NCBI GenBank assembly: GCA_023390705.1
Contig: JAEWCI010000583.1
Coordinates: forward strand, 1-6,884
Direction of reading: 5' to 3'
Origin: Pseudomonadota bacterium
Lineage (GTDB): Bacteria; Pseudomonadota; Alphaproteobacteria; Acetobacterales; Acetobacteraceae
Length of the DNA stretch: 6,884 bases
Below are positions 1-5,981 of the stretch, in pieces. The notes beneath the pieces were generated by a model. That model saw only the letters and a program-made list of their open reading frames with translations, searched no databases and was not told the DNA's origin. The number at the start of each line of letters is the position of its first letter. Position 1 is the stretch's first letter. The translations under genes and the position numbers were made by a program.

Positions 1-13
1 CCGCCACCCTGCC

Positions 14-1108
14 ATGAGCCGGTTGCGGCTCGGCCGCGGAGCCCTGCTGCGGCTGGCGCTGCTACTGGGCGTGCCGCTGCTGGCGGCGGCAGGCGGGCTG
101 GTCCTCTGGCAATCCCGCGGGCGCTACGTCACCAGCGAGAACGCCTATGTTAAGGCGCATATCGTGCAGGTCGCGCCGGAGATTGCCGGCCGCGTGCAGG
201 AAGTGGCGGTGCGCGACCACGAAAGGGTAGCGGCCGGCGCCGTGCTGCTGCGCATAGACCCCGAGCCCTTCCGCCTGGCGATGGCGAAGGCCGAGGCGGA
301 GCTGGACGCCGCCCGGACCCTGGTGGAGACCGCCCGCGCCACCTACCGCGAGACCGAAGCGGAACTGGGCGAGCTGGAAAGCCGCGCCGAATACCTGCTG
401 CGCCAGGCCCGCCGGCAACAGGAATTGGCCTCGCGCGGCGTCGCCCCGGCGACGCGCATGGAGGAAACCCGGAACGAGGCCCAGGTGGCGCGGGAACGGG
501 TCAACGTGCTGCGCCAGCGCCTCGCACGGCTGCTGACCACGCTGAAGGGGGACCCTGATCTGCCCGCCGAGGAGCACCCCAGCGTGCGCGAACGCCTCGC
601 GGAACGGGACCGGGCCGCGCTGGACCTCTCCCGCACCATCGTGAGGGCGCCGGTCGGCGGCACGGTGGTGAACATGCGCCTGCAGCCCGGCGAGCAATTG
701 CGCGCCGCCACGCCGGTCTTCTCCCTGGTTTCGGAGCAGCGCCCCTGGGTGGAGGCGAACCTGAAGGAGACCACCCTGACCAATATCCGCATCGGGCAGC
801 GGGCGGAGGTGGTGCTGGACCTCTACCCGGAGGTCACCTGGCAGGGAGAGGTCGAGAGCATCAGCCCCGCCACCGGCGCGGAATTCGCCATCCTCCCGCC
901 GCAGAACGCCTCCGGCAACTGGGTGAAGGTGGTGCAGCGCCTGCCGGTCCGCATCCGCCTGCTGCCCCATGCCGGGGAGCCGCCCCTGCGCGCCGGCGTC
1001 ACCGCCACCGTCTCCATAGATACCGGCCGCCAGCGCCGGATCGGCGACGTGGTGGCGAGGCTGGCGGGGATGTTCCGCGGCCAGGAAGTGGCCGCGCACC
1101 AGCCCTGA
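14..1108 (+). CDS. HlyD-family membrane fusion protein, EmrA-like
   Basis: Periplasmic adaptor of a tripartite efflux pump, which links an inner-membrane transporter to an outer-membrane channel. It is 364 residues, usual for EmrA/VceA-type adaptors. A basic N-terminus leads into one membrane anchor (about residues 11-32). Then come the first lipoyl half (about 42-82, with SENAYVKAHIVQVAPEIAGRV and LLRIDP), a long Ala/Glu/Arg-rich coiled-coil hairpin (about 85-205), the second lipoyl half (about 207-240, IVRAPVGGTV) and a beta-barrel (about 244-335). The segment ILPPQNASGNWVKVVQRLPV (293-312) is the hallmark of the EmrA branch and points to an MFS (EmrB/DHA2-type) partner rather than an RND pump. 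No pump gene follows. The start codon forms an ATGA with a TGA in another frame, so a translationally coupled pump gene may lie upstream. Only 13 bases precede the ATG and the frame stays open to the edge, so the true start could be earlier. Transported drug unknown. Confidence 0.9.
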   Translation: MSRLRLGRGALLRLALLLGVPLLAAAGGLVLWQSRGRYVTSENAYVKAHIVQVAPEIAGRVQEVAVRDHERVAAGAVLLRIDPEPFRLAMAKAEAELDAARTLVETARATYRETEAELGELESRAEYLLRQARRQQELASRGVAPATRMEETRNEAQVARERVNVLRQRLARLLTTLKGDPDLPAEEHPSVRERLAERDRAALDLSRTIVRAPVGGTVVNMRLQPGEQLRAATPVFSLVSEQRPWVEANLKETTLTNIRIGQRAEVVLDLYPEVTWQGEVESISPATGAEFAILPPQNASGNWVKVVQRLPVRIRLLPHAGEPPLRAGVTATVSIDTGRQRRIGDVVARLAGMFRGQEVAAHQP

Positions 1109-1196
1109 AGGGCGCGTACAAGGAATTGTGCATTCGGCGCGCCGTGACACGCGCCATAGGCTTCCCCTGCGGGCGGCCAGGAGCCATGCCCCGCCA

Positions 1197-1203
1197 AGGG
1201 AGG
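1197..1203 (+). promoter_or_regulatory. Shine-Dalgarno of the SnoaL-like gene
   Basis: AGGGAGG sits 5 bases before the ATG at 1209 and is a near-perfect anti-16S match. It decides the start, because the same frame is open upstream to an ATG at 1128. That earlier ATG has no comparable site and would only add a basic, non-conserved 27-residue extension. Confidence 0.8.
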
Positions 1204-1208
1204 AAAAC

Positions 1209-1622
1209 ATGGCATCCATCCGCGAGACCGCCGAGGCATTCTTCACGGCCTGCGAGACCGGCAAGGGCTGGGAGGGGTGCAGCGCCTACTGCACGCCCAA
1301 TGCGAGCTTCGCCGCGCAGGCGGAGCCGCTGGCAGAGGTGCGGACGCTGCGCGACTACACCGAATGGATGAAGGGCATCCTGACCGTGCTCACGGACGGG
1401 CGGTATGAGCTGAAATCCTTCGCCGTGGATGCCGAGCGCAACAATGTCTGCGCCTATGCCGTCTTCATCGGCACGCATCTGGCCGGTGGCCCCGTCCCGC
1501 CGACCGGGAAGACGACGCGGACCGACTACGTCTATGTCATGCAGTTCGAGGGCGGGAAGATCGCCCATATGACCAAGATCTGGAATTCCGGCATGGCGCT
1601 GAAGGAGTTGGGCTGGGCCTGA
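1209..1622 (+). CDS. SnoaL/NTF2-like fold protein, function unknown
   Basis: A 137-residue protein that looks like a SnoaL-like polyketide cyclase/NTF2-superfamily member, a fold of about 130-140 residues with a cone-shaped cavity used by cyclases, dehydratases, isomerases and many uncharacterised proteins. N-terminal helices (about 1-30) carry an aromatic/Cys cluster (FF 11-12, W21, C24, C28). A middle helix follows (about 48-62, DYTEWMKGIL), then beta strands at about 66-72, 80-90, 104-113 and 117-124. The end, HMTKIWNSGMALKELGWA (120-137), is typical of this subfamily. There is no signal peptide, so it should be cytoplasmic. It begins 100 bp after the HlyD gene and faces the monooxygenase gene convergently. 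It may have its own promoter, but I see no convincing boxes. Catalysis is not assured, and neighbours give no clear substrate. Family call good, function open. Confidence 0.8.
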   Translation: MASIRETAEAFFTACETGKGWEGCSAYCTPNASFAAQAEPLAEVRTLRDYTEWMKGILTVLTDGRYELKSFAVDAERNNVCAYAVFIGTHLAGGPVPPTGKTTRTDYVYVMQFEGGKIAHMTKIWNSGMALKELGWA

Positions 1623-1702
1623 CCCGGCCGGCGCCGAGGCGGGTTGTCCTATCGCGTTTTCCGATCCACCGGGCGATTCCACCCGGCTTGAAGATGCTTC
1701 AA
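1623..1702. terminator. Convergent intergenic region with weak terminator-like hairpins
   Basis: This gap lies between two converging genes, where bidirectional termination is expected. For the plus strand, CCCG-g-CC (1623-1629) can pair with GGCGGG (1638-1643), with one bulged G, just after the SnoaL stop, followed by a T-poor TTGTCCT and then TTTT at 1657-1660. Nearer the minus-strand gene, CCGGG (1669-1673) pairs with CCCGG (1682-1686). A perfect TTGAAG/CTTCAA hairpin with a 3-base loop (1688-1702) overlaps the monooxygenase stop codon. None has a proper stem plus U-tract, so termination here is inferred mainly from gene orientation. Confidence 0.3.
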
Positions 1703-3021
1703 CCGAAGAACCGGTTCCCCGGCCGCGGCAGGCCGAGATGGTCGCGCAGCGTGGTGCCTTCGTAGTCGCGGCGGAACAGGCCGCGGCGCTGCAATTCCGG
1801 CACCACCTGGTCCACGAACTCGTCCAGCCCGCCGGGCAGCCAGGGGAACATGATGTTGAAGCCGTCGCAGCCCCGCCCGTGCAGCCAGGCCTCCATCTCC
1901 TCCGCGATCATGGCCGGGGTGCCGACCATGGCCAGCCCGGCATAGCCGCCCAGCCGCTGCGCCAATTGCCGCACCGTCAGCCCCTCGCGCTCTGCCAATG
2001 CGATGGCGCGTTCGCGGCCGCTCTTGCTCTGGTTCGTCTCGGGGATCGGCGGCAGCGGCCCGTCCGGATCGAAGCGCGAGGCATCGGTGCCTAGCGCGAT
2101 GGAGAGCGTGGCGATGGCGCTTTCGTAGTGCACCAGGCTGTCCAGCCTCGCCCGCTTGGCCTTCGCTTCCTCCGGCGTAGCGCCCACCACCACGAAGCAG
2201 CCGGGCAGGATCTTCAGGTGTTCCGGGTCGCGCCCCAGCGCCTTCATGCGCCCCTTCACATCGGCGTAGAAGCGCTGGCCGTCGGCGAGGGTGGGCGCGC
2301 TGGTGAAGACCGCCTCGGCGGTCTCGGCGGCGATCTGCCTGCCGGCCTCGGAAGCGCCGGCCTGCACGATGACCGGCCAGCCCTGCACCGGACGCGCCAC
2401 GTTCAGCGGGCCGCGCACGGAAAGCTCCTTCCCCCTGTGGTTCAGCACATGCAGCCGGGCGGGGTCGAAGAAGATGCCGCTTTCCACGTCGCGGATCAGC
2501 GCGTCATCCGCCCAGGAGTCCCACAGCCCGGTCACCACCTCGAAGAATTCGCGGGCGCGGGCGTAGCGTTCGCCATGCGCCATGTGCTCGTCATGGCCGA
2601 AATTCAGGGCTGCGTCGGGGTTTGCGGTGGTGACCAGGTTCCACCCCGCGCGGCCGTTGCTGATATGGTCCAGCGAGGCGAATTTGCGCGCGATGTGGTA
2701 CGGGTCGTTGTAGGTGGTGGAGGCGGTGGCGATCAGCCCCAGTCTTTCCGTCACCGCCGCCAGGGCCGGCAGCAGGGTCAGCGGGTCGAAGGAGGTGACG
2801 GTGTGGCTGCGCCGCAGCGCCTCGACCGGCATGTTGAGCAGGGCCAGGTGGTCGGCCATGAACAGCGCGTCGAATTTCGCCTCCTCCAAGCGGCGGGCGA
2901 AATACTTGTAGGCGGGGAAGCTGAAATTCGCCTCCGGCCAGGCGCCAGGGTAGCGCCAGGCGCCGGTATGGATGCTGACCGGGCGCATGAAGGCGCCGAG
3001 ATGCAGTTGCCGGTCAGCCAT
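1699..3021 (-). CDS. LLM-class FMN-dependent monooxygenase, NtaA/SnaA/DszA family
   Basis: Oxygenase component of a two-component flavin system. Relatives use FMNH2 supplied by a separate reductase to oxidise nitrilotriacetate (NtaA), dibenzothiophene sulfone (DszA), dimethyl sulfide (DmoA) or pristinamycin II (SnaA). It is 440 residues, the usual length. The luciferase-like barrel includes EAKFDALFMADH (47-58), SNGRAGWNLVT (121-131), the flavin-phosphate-site segment QAGASEAGRQIAAETAEAVF (220-239) and the family-typical C-terminal RDYEGTTLRDHLGLPRP (418-434). It has no signal peptide and is cytoplasmic. The start at 3021 is backed by AGGAG on the minus strand, 6 bases upstream (3028-3032); Met12 is less well placed. 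It is the second gene of a minus-strand pair behind a family-5 solute-binding protein, across a 200-bp gap holding 60-bp tandem repeats. Partner reductase is not in the window. Family secure; substrate unknown. Confidence 0.92.
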   Translation of the reverse strand: MADRQLHLGAFMRPVSIHTGAWRYPGAWPEANFSFPAYKYFARRLEEAKFDALFMADHLALLNMPVEALRRSHTVTSFDPLTLLPALAAVTERLGLIATASTTYNDPYHIARKFASLDHISNGRAGWNLVTTANPDAALNFGHDEHMAHGERYARAREFFEVVTGLWDSWADDALIRDVESGIFFDPARLHVLNHRGKELSVRGPLNVARPVQGWPVIVQAGASEAGRQIAAETAEAVFTSAPTLADGQRFYADVKGRMKALGRDPEHLKILPGCFVVVGATPEEAKAKRARLDSLVHYESAIATLSIALGTDASRFDPDGPLPPIPETNQSKSGRERAIALAEREGLTVRQLAQRLGGYAGLAMVGTPAMIAEEMEAWLHGRGCDGFNIMFPWLPGGLDEFVDQVVPELQRRGLFRRDYEGTTLRDHLGLPRPGNRFFG

Positions 3022-3050
3022 CCCACTCTCCTCTCGCCCGAGCCGCCCCC

Positions 3051-3223
3051 GCCGACTGGTTCGCAGCCCCAGGCCATCCGGCCCTACGCCTATCGGGCGG
3101 CTCGCATCCTGCCGGCCGGTTCACGGCTCCGGGCCATCCGGCCCTGCGCCGGCCGGTCGGCTCGCATCCTGCCGGCCGATTCACGGCTCCGGGCCGTCCG
3201 GCCCTGCGCCGATCGGGCGGCTC
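3051..3223. repeat. Tandem repeat with a 60-bp period, about 2.9 copies
   Basis: Three successive units start at 3061, 3121 and 3181, with no length change between them. By eye, units 1 and 2 match at about 50 of 60 positions, and units 2 and 3 at about 39 of the 43 bases shared before unit 3 is cut at the binding-protein stop codon (3222-3224). A partial copy precedes them (3051-3060). Each unit holds a short perfect or near-perfect hairpin (GGGCC-4 bases-GGCCC at 3131-3144 and 3191-3204; one outer mismatch at 3071-3084). Units 1 and 2 also hold a longer one (arms 3094-3101/3111-3118 and 3154-3161/3171-3178, 7 of 8 pairs in the minus-strand RNA). The array fills most of the gap between two co-directional genes, so it is transcribed if they form an operon. 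There is no U-tract, so it does not look like a classical terminator. A role as mRNA stabiliser or attenuator is inference. Confidence 0.85.
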
Positions 3224-4814
3224 AGTTCACCGGCCTGGCCCACATGGCGCTGGTATAGCCGCGGTGGGAGGGAGCGTAGCGCACCCGGTCCTTCCGCGTC
3301 GCCCAATTGTAGCGCAGGTAGAGCAGCGGAATCACGCCCAGGTCGTCGCGCAGCGCCCGGCTGGCCTGCACCGTCAGTGCGGCGCGGCGTGTCTCGTCCA
3401 TGGTACGCAGCGCCTCGGCCGCTGGCTCGTCCACCGCCGGGTTGGAATAGCGTTGCCGGTTGAAGGGGCCGGTGCCGCGCGCCGCGTCGCGCGTCATCAC
3501 CACCTGGCGCAGGTAGTTGATGGCGGTGTCGCTGCTGAGGTAGCTCATGAACAGCGCGAATTCGCGGTTGGTGGCGCGGGTGAACAGCGTGGCCGGCGGC
3601 AGCACCTCCACCTGGGTTTCCACGCCGATGCGGGTGAAGCCCTGGGCGATCGCCTGCAGCAGGTTGTCGTCGCCGCTGAAGAAGCCGTTGGGCCCGTGGA
3701 TGGTCAGGCGGAAGCCCTGTGGATAGCCCGCCTCCGCCAGCAGGGCACGGGCGCGCGGCGGGTCGAAGGGCAGCACCGGCACGTCGGGGATGCGGTGCTG
3801 TGCCGGCGGCGAGGCGAACTGGTCCGCCGCCCTGCCCTGGCCCTGGTAGAGCCTTTCGACCAGCGCCTCGCGGTTGATGGCCATCGAAAGTGCCTGGCGC
3901 ACCCGCTGGTCGCGCAGCGGGTTCTGCGGCAGCGGGTTGCCGGCGCGGTCGCTGACGAAGGGCGCCTGATCCCGCACGGAATCCGGGAACATGTACACCG
4001 AGGTGATGCTGTCGGCGCCGAACAGGGCAATCCGGTCATCACGCTGCAGCCGCGGGATGTCCTGGTATGGCACGCCGTCGATCAGGTCCACCTCGCCCGT
4101 CAGCAGGCTGGCGACCCGGCCGCCGGCATTGGGGATGTAGCGCGTCATCACACGCTCCCATGGCTCCGCCCCGCCCCAGTATTCCGGGTTGCGGGCAAGC
4201 TCCAACCGCTCCCCATGGGTGAAATTCACAAGGCGGTAGGGCCCGGTGCCGATGGCCAGGCGGCCGCTGTTGAAATCCGCCGTGGTCGGCTCCGGCCCAT
4301 GCACCTTGCGGGAGAGCATGAGGACGAAGACCAGGTCCCAGTCCATCATCGGGTTGGGTGCCTTGGTGCGGATGCGCAGCGTCAGCGGGTCCACCACCTC
4401 CACCGCTGCGATGTTGCGGACATAGGGGGTGAAGGCGGCCGGGCTGTTCGGCACGGTGGGCGCGCGGGCGACGGTGAAGGCCACGTCCTCAGCCTCGAAG
4501 GGCGTGCCGTCGTGGAAGCGCACATTCGGCCGCAGCTTGATCTCCCAGGTCAGCTCGTCCAGCGGCTTCCAGCTCAGGGCCAGGCCGGGGTGCAGTTGCC
4601 CGGTGTTGTCGAACCGCACCAGGCTGTCGAAGATCTGGCGCAGCGCCTGGTTGTTGTTGCTGGTGTTGTGGAAATGCGGGTCAAGCGCGCTGGGCGGGGT
4701 GATGGTGGCGATGTTGAGCGTGCGCGCCGCATCGCGGGCGGTCGCGGGCGCAGCCAGCATGGCCAGTGAAAAAGCAAGCGCAACCGCGCGCCGGCGGCAG
4801 GTTCCCAGCGTCAT
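3222..4814 (-). CDS. ABC transporter substrate-binding protein, family 5 (peptide/nickel/opine type)
   Basis: Periplasmic receptor of the DppA/OppA/NikA cluster, which captures a solute for an ABC importer. It is 530 residues, usual length. A Sec signal peptide has a basic start (RRR 7-9), a hydrophobic core (about 10-22) and likely cleavage after Ala26 (PATA-RD). Cys6 lies before the core and there is no lipobox, so it is probably soluble rather than a lipoprotein. SBP_bac_5 landmarks are RFHDGTPFEAEDVAFTV (99-115), GTGPYRLVNF (189-198), RNPEYWGG (208-215) and RDQRVRQALSMAINREALVE (301-320). The start is supported by AGGGAG on the minus strand, 8 bases upstream (4823-4828). It is the first gene downstream of the divergent region and precedes the monooxygenase. 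No permease or ATPase gene is in this unit, which is unusual because such receptors normally sit with four transporter genes. Ligand could be a peptide, opine, chelate or other small organic molecule. Confidence 0.93.
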   Translation of the reverse strand: MTLGTCRRRAVALAFSLAMLAAPATARDAARTLNIATITPPSALDPHFHNTSNNNQALRQIFDSLVRFDNTGQLHPGLALSWKPLDELTWEIKLRPNVRFHDGTPFEAEDVAFTVARAPTVPNSPAAFTPYVRNIAAVEVVDPLTLRIRTKAPNPMMDWDLVFVLMLSRKVHGPEPTTADFNSGRLAIGTGPYRLVNFTHGERLELARNPEYWGGAEPWERVMTRYIPNAGGRVASLLTGEVDLIDGVPYQDIPRLQRDDRIALFGADSITSVYMFPDSVRDQAPFVSDRAGNPLPQNPLRDQRVRQALSMAINREALVERLYQGQGRAADQFASPPAQHRIPDVPVLPFDPPRARALLAEAGYPQGFRLTIHGPNGFFSGDDNLLQAIAQGFTRIGVETQVEVLPPATLFTRATNREFALFMSYLSSDTAINYLRQVVMTRDAARGTGPFNRQRYSNPAVDEPAAEALRTMDETRRAALTVQASRALRDDLGVIPLLYLRYNWATRKDRVRYAPSHRGYTSAMWARPVN

Positions 4815-4864
4815 TCCGGACTCTCCCTGTTCTGGCTTCGCCGCTTCCGCGGCTGCTGGTTTAA

Positions 4865-4884
4865 GGGCACGCTATCCCGTGCCC
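4865..4884. promoter_or_regulatory. Perfect 7+7 bp palindrome, possible operator in divergent promoter region
   Basis: GGGCACG (4865-4871) and CGTGCCC (4878-4884) are perfect inverted repeats separated by 6 bases. They lie in the 172-bp gap between the divergent binding-protein and TctC genes, over the candidate minus-strand promoter. Size and position fit a dimeric regulator site, such as those of LysR or GntR proteins, which commonly control divergent catabolic genes. No regulator gene is in the window, and at this GC content a chance palindrome is possible. Confidence 0.4.
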
Positions 4885-4897
4885 GGCATGGCATCAA
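4869..4897 (-). promoter_or_regulatory. Candidate promoter for the binding-protein/monooxygenase operon
   Basis: Read on the minus strand, TTGATG (4892-4897) is followed, after exactly 17 bases, by TAGCGT (4869-4874), about 55 bases before the binding-protein ATG. The -35 matches 4 of 6 consensus bases and the -10 only 3 of 6, so this is a weak sigma-70-like candidate. It overlaps the palindrome at 4865-4884, which would suit a regulated promoter. Confidence 0.3.
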
Positions 4898-4949
4898 CCC
4901 GTCACCGCGACAGGCGAAAAAGACCGGCACGCGGAGCCGTGGACCGCGC

Positions 4950-4976
4950 TATAAGCGAAACCAAACAATCAGGGAG
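4950..4976 (+). promoter_or_regulatory. TATAAG -10-like box and Shine-Dalgarno of the first TctC gene
   Basis: TATAAG (4950-4955) is the best -10-like hexamer facing the TctC genes, but no good -35 sits 16-18 bases upstream, so it may depend on an activator. AGGGAG (4971-4976) lies 10 bases before the ATG at 4987 and fixes that start. The frame is open much further upstream, into the antisense of the binding-protein gene, but only from the ATG does a leader peptide and TctC homology begin. Confidence 0.45.
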
Positions 4977-4986
4977 ACCACGTCGA

Positions 4987-5970
4987 ATGACCGATCCACG
5001 CCGCCGCCACCTGCTCGCCCTGCCGGGCGCGCTGGCCCTTCCCTCCCTGCTGCCGGCCGGCGCCGCGCGGGCCCAGGCGCATTTCCCGGACCGGCCGATC
5101 ACGGTGCTGATCCCCTTCCCGCCCGGCGGCACCACCGATGTGCAGATGCGCGCCCTGGCCGAGGCGGCGACACGGCATTTCGGCCAGTCCGTGATCATCG
5201 ACAACCGGCCCGGCGCCGGCGGCACGCTGGCCTCCGCCGCCATCGCCCGGGGCCGGCCCGATGGCTACACCGTGGCGCAGCATATCCTGCCGGCGCTGCG
5301 CCTGCCCTTCATGCAGCGCATGCCCTACGACCCGCGCAAGGACTTCACGCCCATCATCCACCTCACCGGCTACACCTTCGGCGTGATGGTGCGCGCCGAT
5401 GGCCCGTACCGCACCTGGCAGGATCTGGTGGCCGATGCCCGCCGCCGCCCGGGCGAGGTGCGCCTGGGCAATACCGGCGCCAACGGCACGCCGCACCTCA
5501 CCATGATAGACCTGGCCGAGCGCGAGAAGCTGGAGGTGGTGCATGTTCCCTTCCGCGGCGAGGCCGATGGCGTGCCGCAGGTGCTGGGCGGACATATCGA
5601 GGCGCTGGCCAGCGGCACCGGCGCGTCCGAGCTGGTGAGGGACGGCAAGCTCCGCTACCTGAATTTCTGGACCCGCGAGCGGGTGAAGCAGTTCCCGGAT
5701 GTGCCGACGCTGCTCGAACTCGGCTATGACGGGATGGTGGTGACCTCGCCCTATGGCATCGTCGGGCCGCGGGGGATGGACCCGGCCATCGTCGCCGCGC
5801 TGCATGACGGCTTCCGCAAGGCCCTGTTCGACCCCGTGCACCTCGCGGCGCTGGAACGGCTCTTCCAGCCTCTGGAATATCTCAACAGCGCGGATTATGC
5901 GCGCAACCTCCAGGAAACCATCGACATGGAGGAACGGCGCGTCACGCGCCTCGGCCTCCGCCAAGGGTAG
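4987..5970 (+). CDS. TctC/Bug-family periplasmic solute receptor (first of a tandem pair)
   Basis: Extracytoplasmic receptor of the tripartite tricarboxylate transporter family, whose members usually bind small carboxylates (citrate, glutamate, aspartate, aromatic acids) and feed TctA/TctB. It is 327 residues, usual length. The leader has Arg-Arg-Arg at 5-7, a hydrophobic core and likely cleavage after Ala29 (ARA-Q); the RRRHLLAL start is twin-arginine-like, so Tat export is possible. Family landmarks are FPDRPITVLIPFPPGGTTD (33-51, first ligand loop), IIDNRPGAGG (70-79), GRPDGYT (89-95), YDPRKDFTPI (114-123), GNTGANGTPH (161-170, second ligand loop) and the end segment with FPDVPTLLELGY (236-247). 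It is followed 11 bp later by a paralogue, so the two are almost surely co-transcribed. No TctA/TctB gene is visible. Specificity cannot be told from sequence. Confidence 0.93.
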   Translation: MTDPRRRHLLALPGALALPSLLPAGAARAQAHFPDRPITVLIPFPPGGTTDVQMRALAEAATRHFGQSVIIDNRPGAGGTLASAAIARGRPDGYTVAQHILPALRLPFMQRMPYDPRKDFTPIIHLTGYTFGVMVRADGPYRTWQDLVADARRRPGEVRLGNTGANGTPHLTMIDLAEREKLEVVHVPFRGEADGVPQVLGGHIEALASGTGASELVRDGKLRYLNFWTRERVKQFPDVPTLLELGYDGMVVTSPYGIVGPRGMDPAIVAALHDGFRKALFDPVHLAALERLFQPLEYLNSADYARNLQETIDMEERRVTRLGLRQG

Positions 5971-5981
5971 GAAACATTGGA

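Noticed and set aside
1111..1155. Inverted GGCGCG/CGCGCC pair (1136-1141 and 1150-1155) after the HlyD gene as a terminator or operator
   Set aside because: The stem is only 6 bp with an 8-base loop and no T-run follows. Such G/C inverted repeats are expected by chance at this composition.
62..1264. Long minus-strand open frame opposite the HlyD gene
   Set aside because: It mirrors a clear HlyD coding sequence. Its translation is His/Gln/Arg/Gly-rich with no recognisable domain, a usual artefact of high-GC DNA.
3051..3223. CRISPR array
   Set aside because: The units are contiguous with a 60-bp period and variation spread along the unit. There is no repeat-spacer alternation and no cas gene.
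2128..3258. Plus-strand 376-residue frame through the monooxygenase and the 60-bp repeats, giving a 20-residue protein repeat
   Set aside because: The period of 60 is a multiple of three, so any frame reads as a repeat. Most of the frame is antisense to a well-supported enzyme, and it has no domain and no good ribosome binding site.
3264..4769. Plus-strand 501-residue frame opposite the ABC receptor
   Set aside because: It is fully antisense to a convincing family-5 binding protein. Its composition is typical of a shadow frame.
4429..4986. N-terminal extension of the first TctC frame into the antisense of the ABC receptor
   Set aside because: The leader peptide, Shine-Dalgarno and family homology all begin at 4987. 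The upstream part is an open frame by chance.
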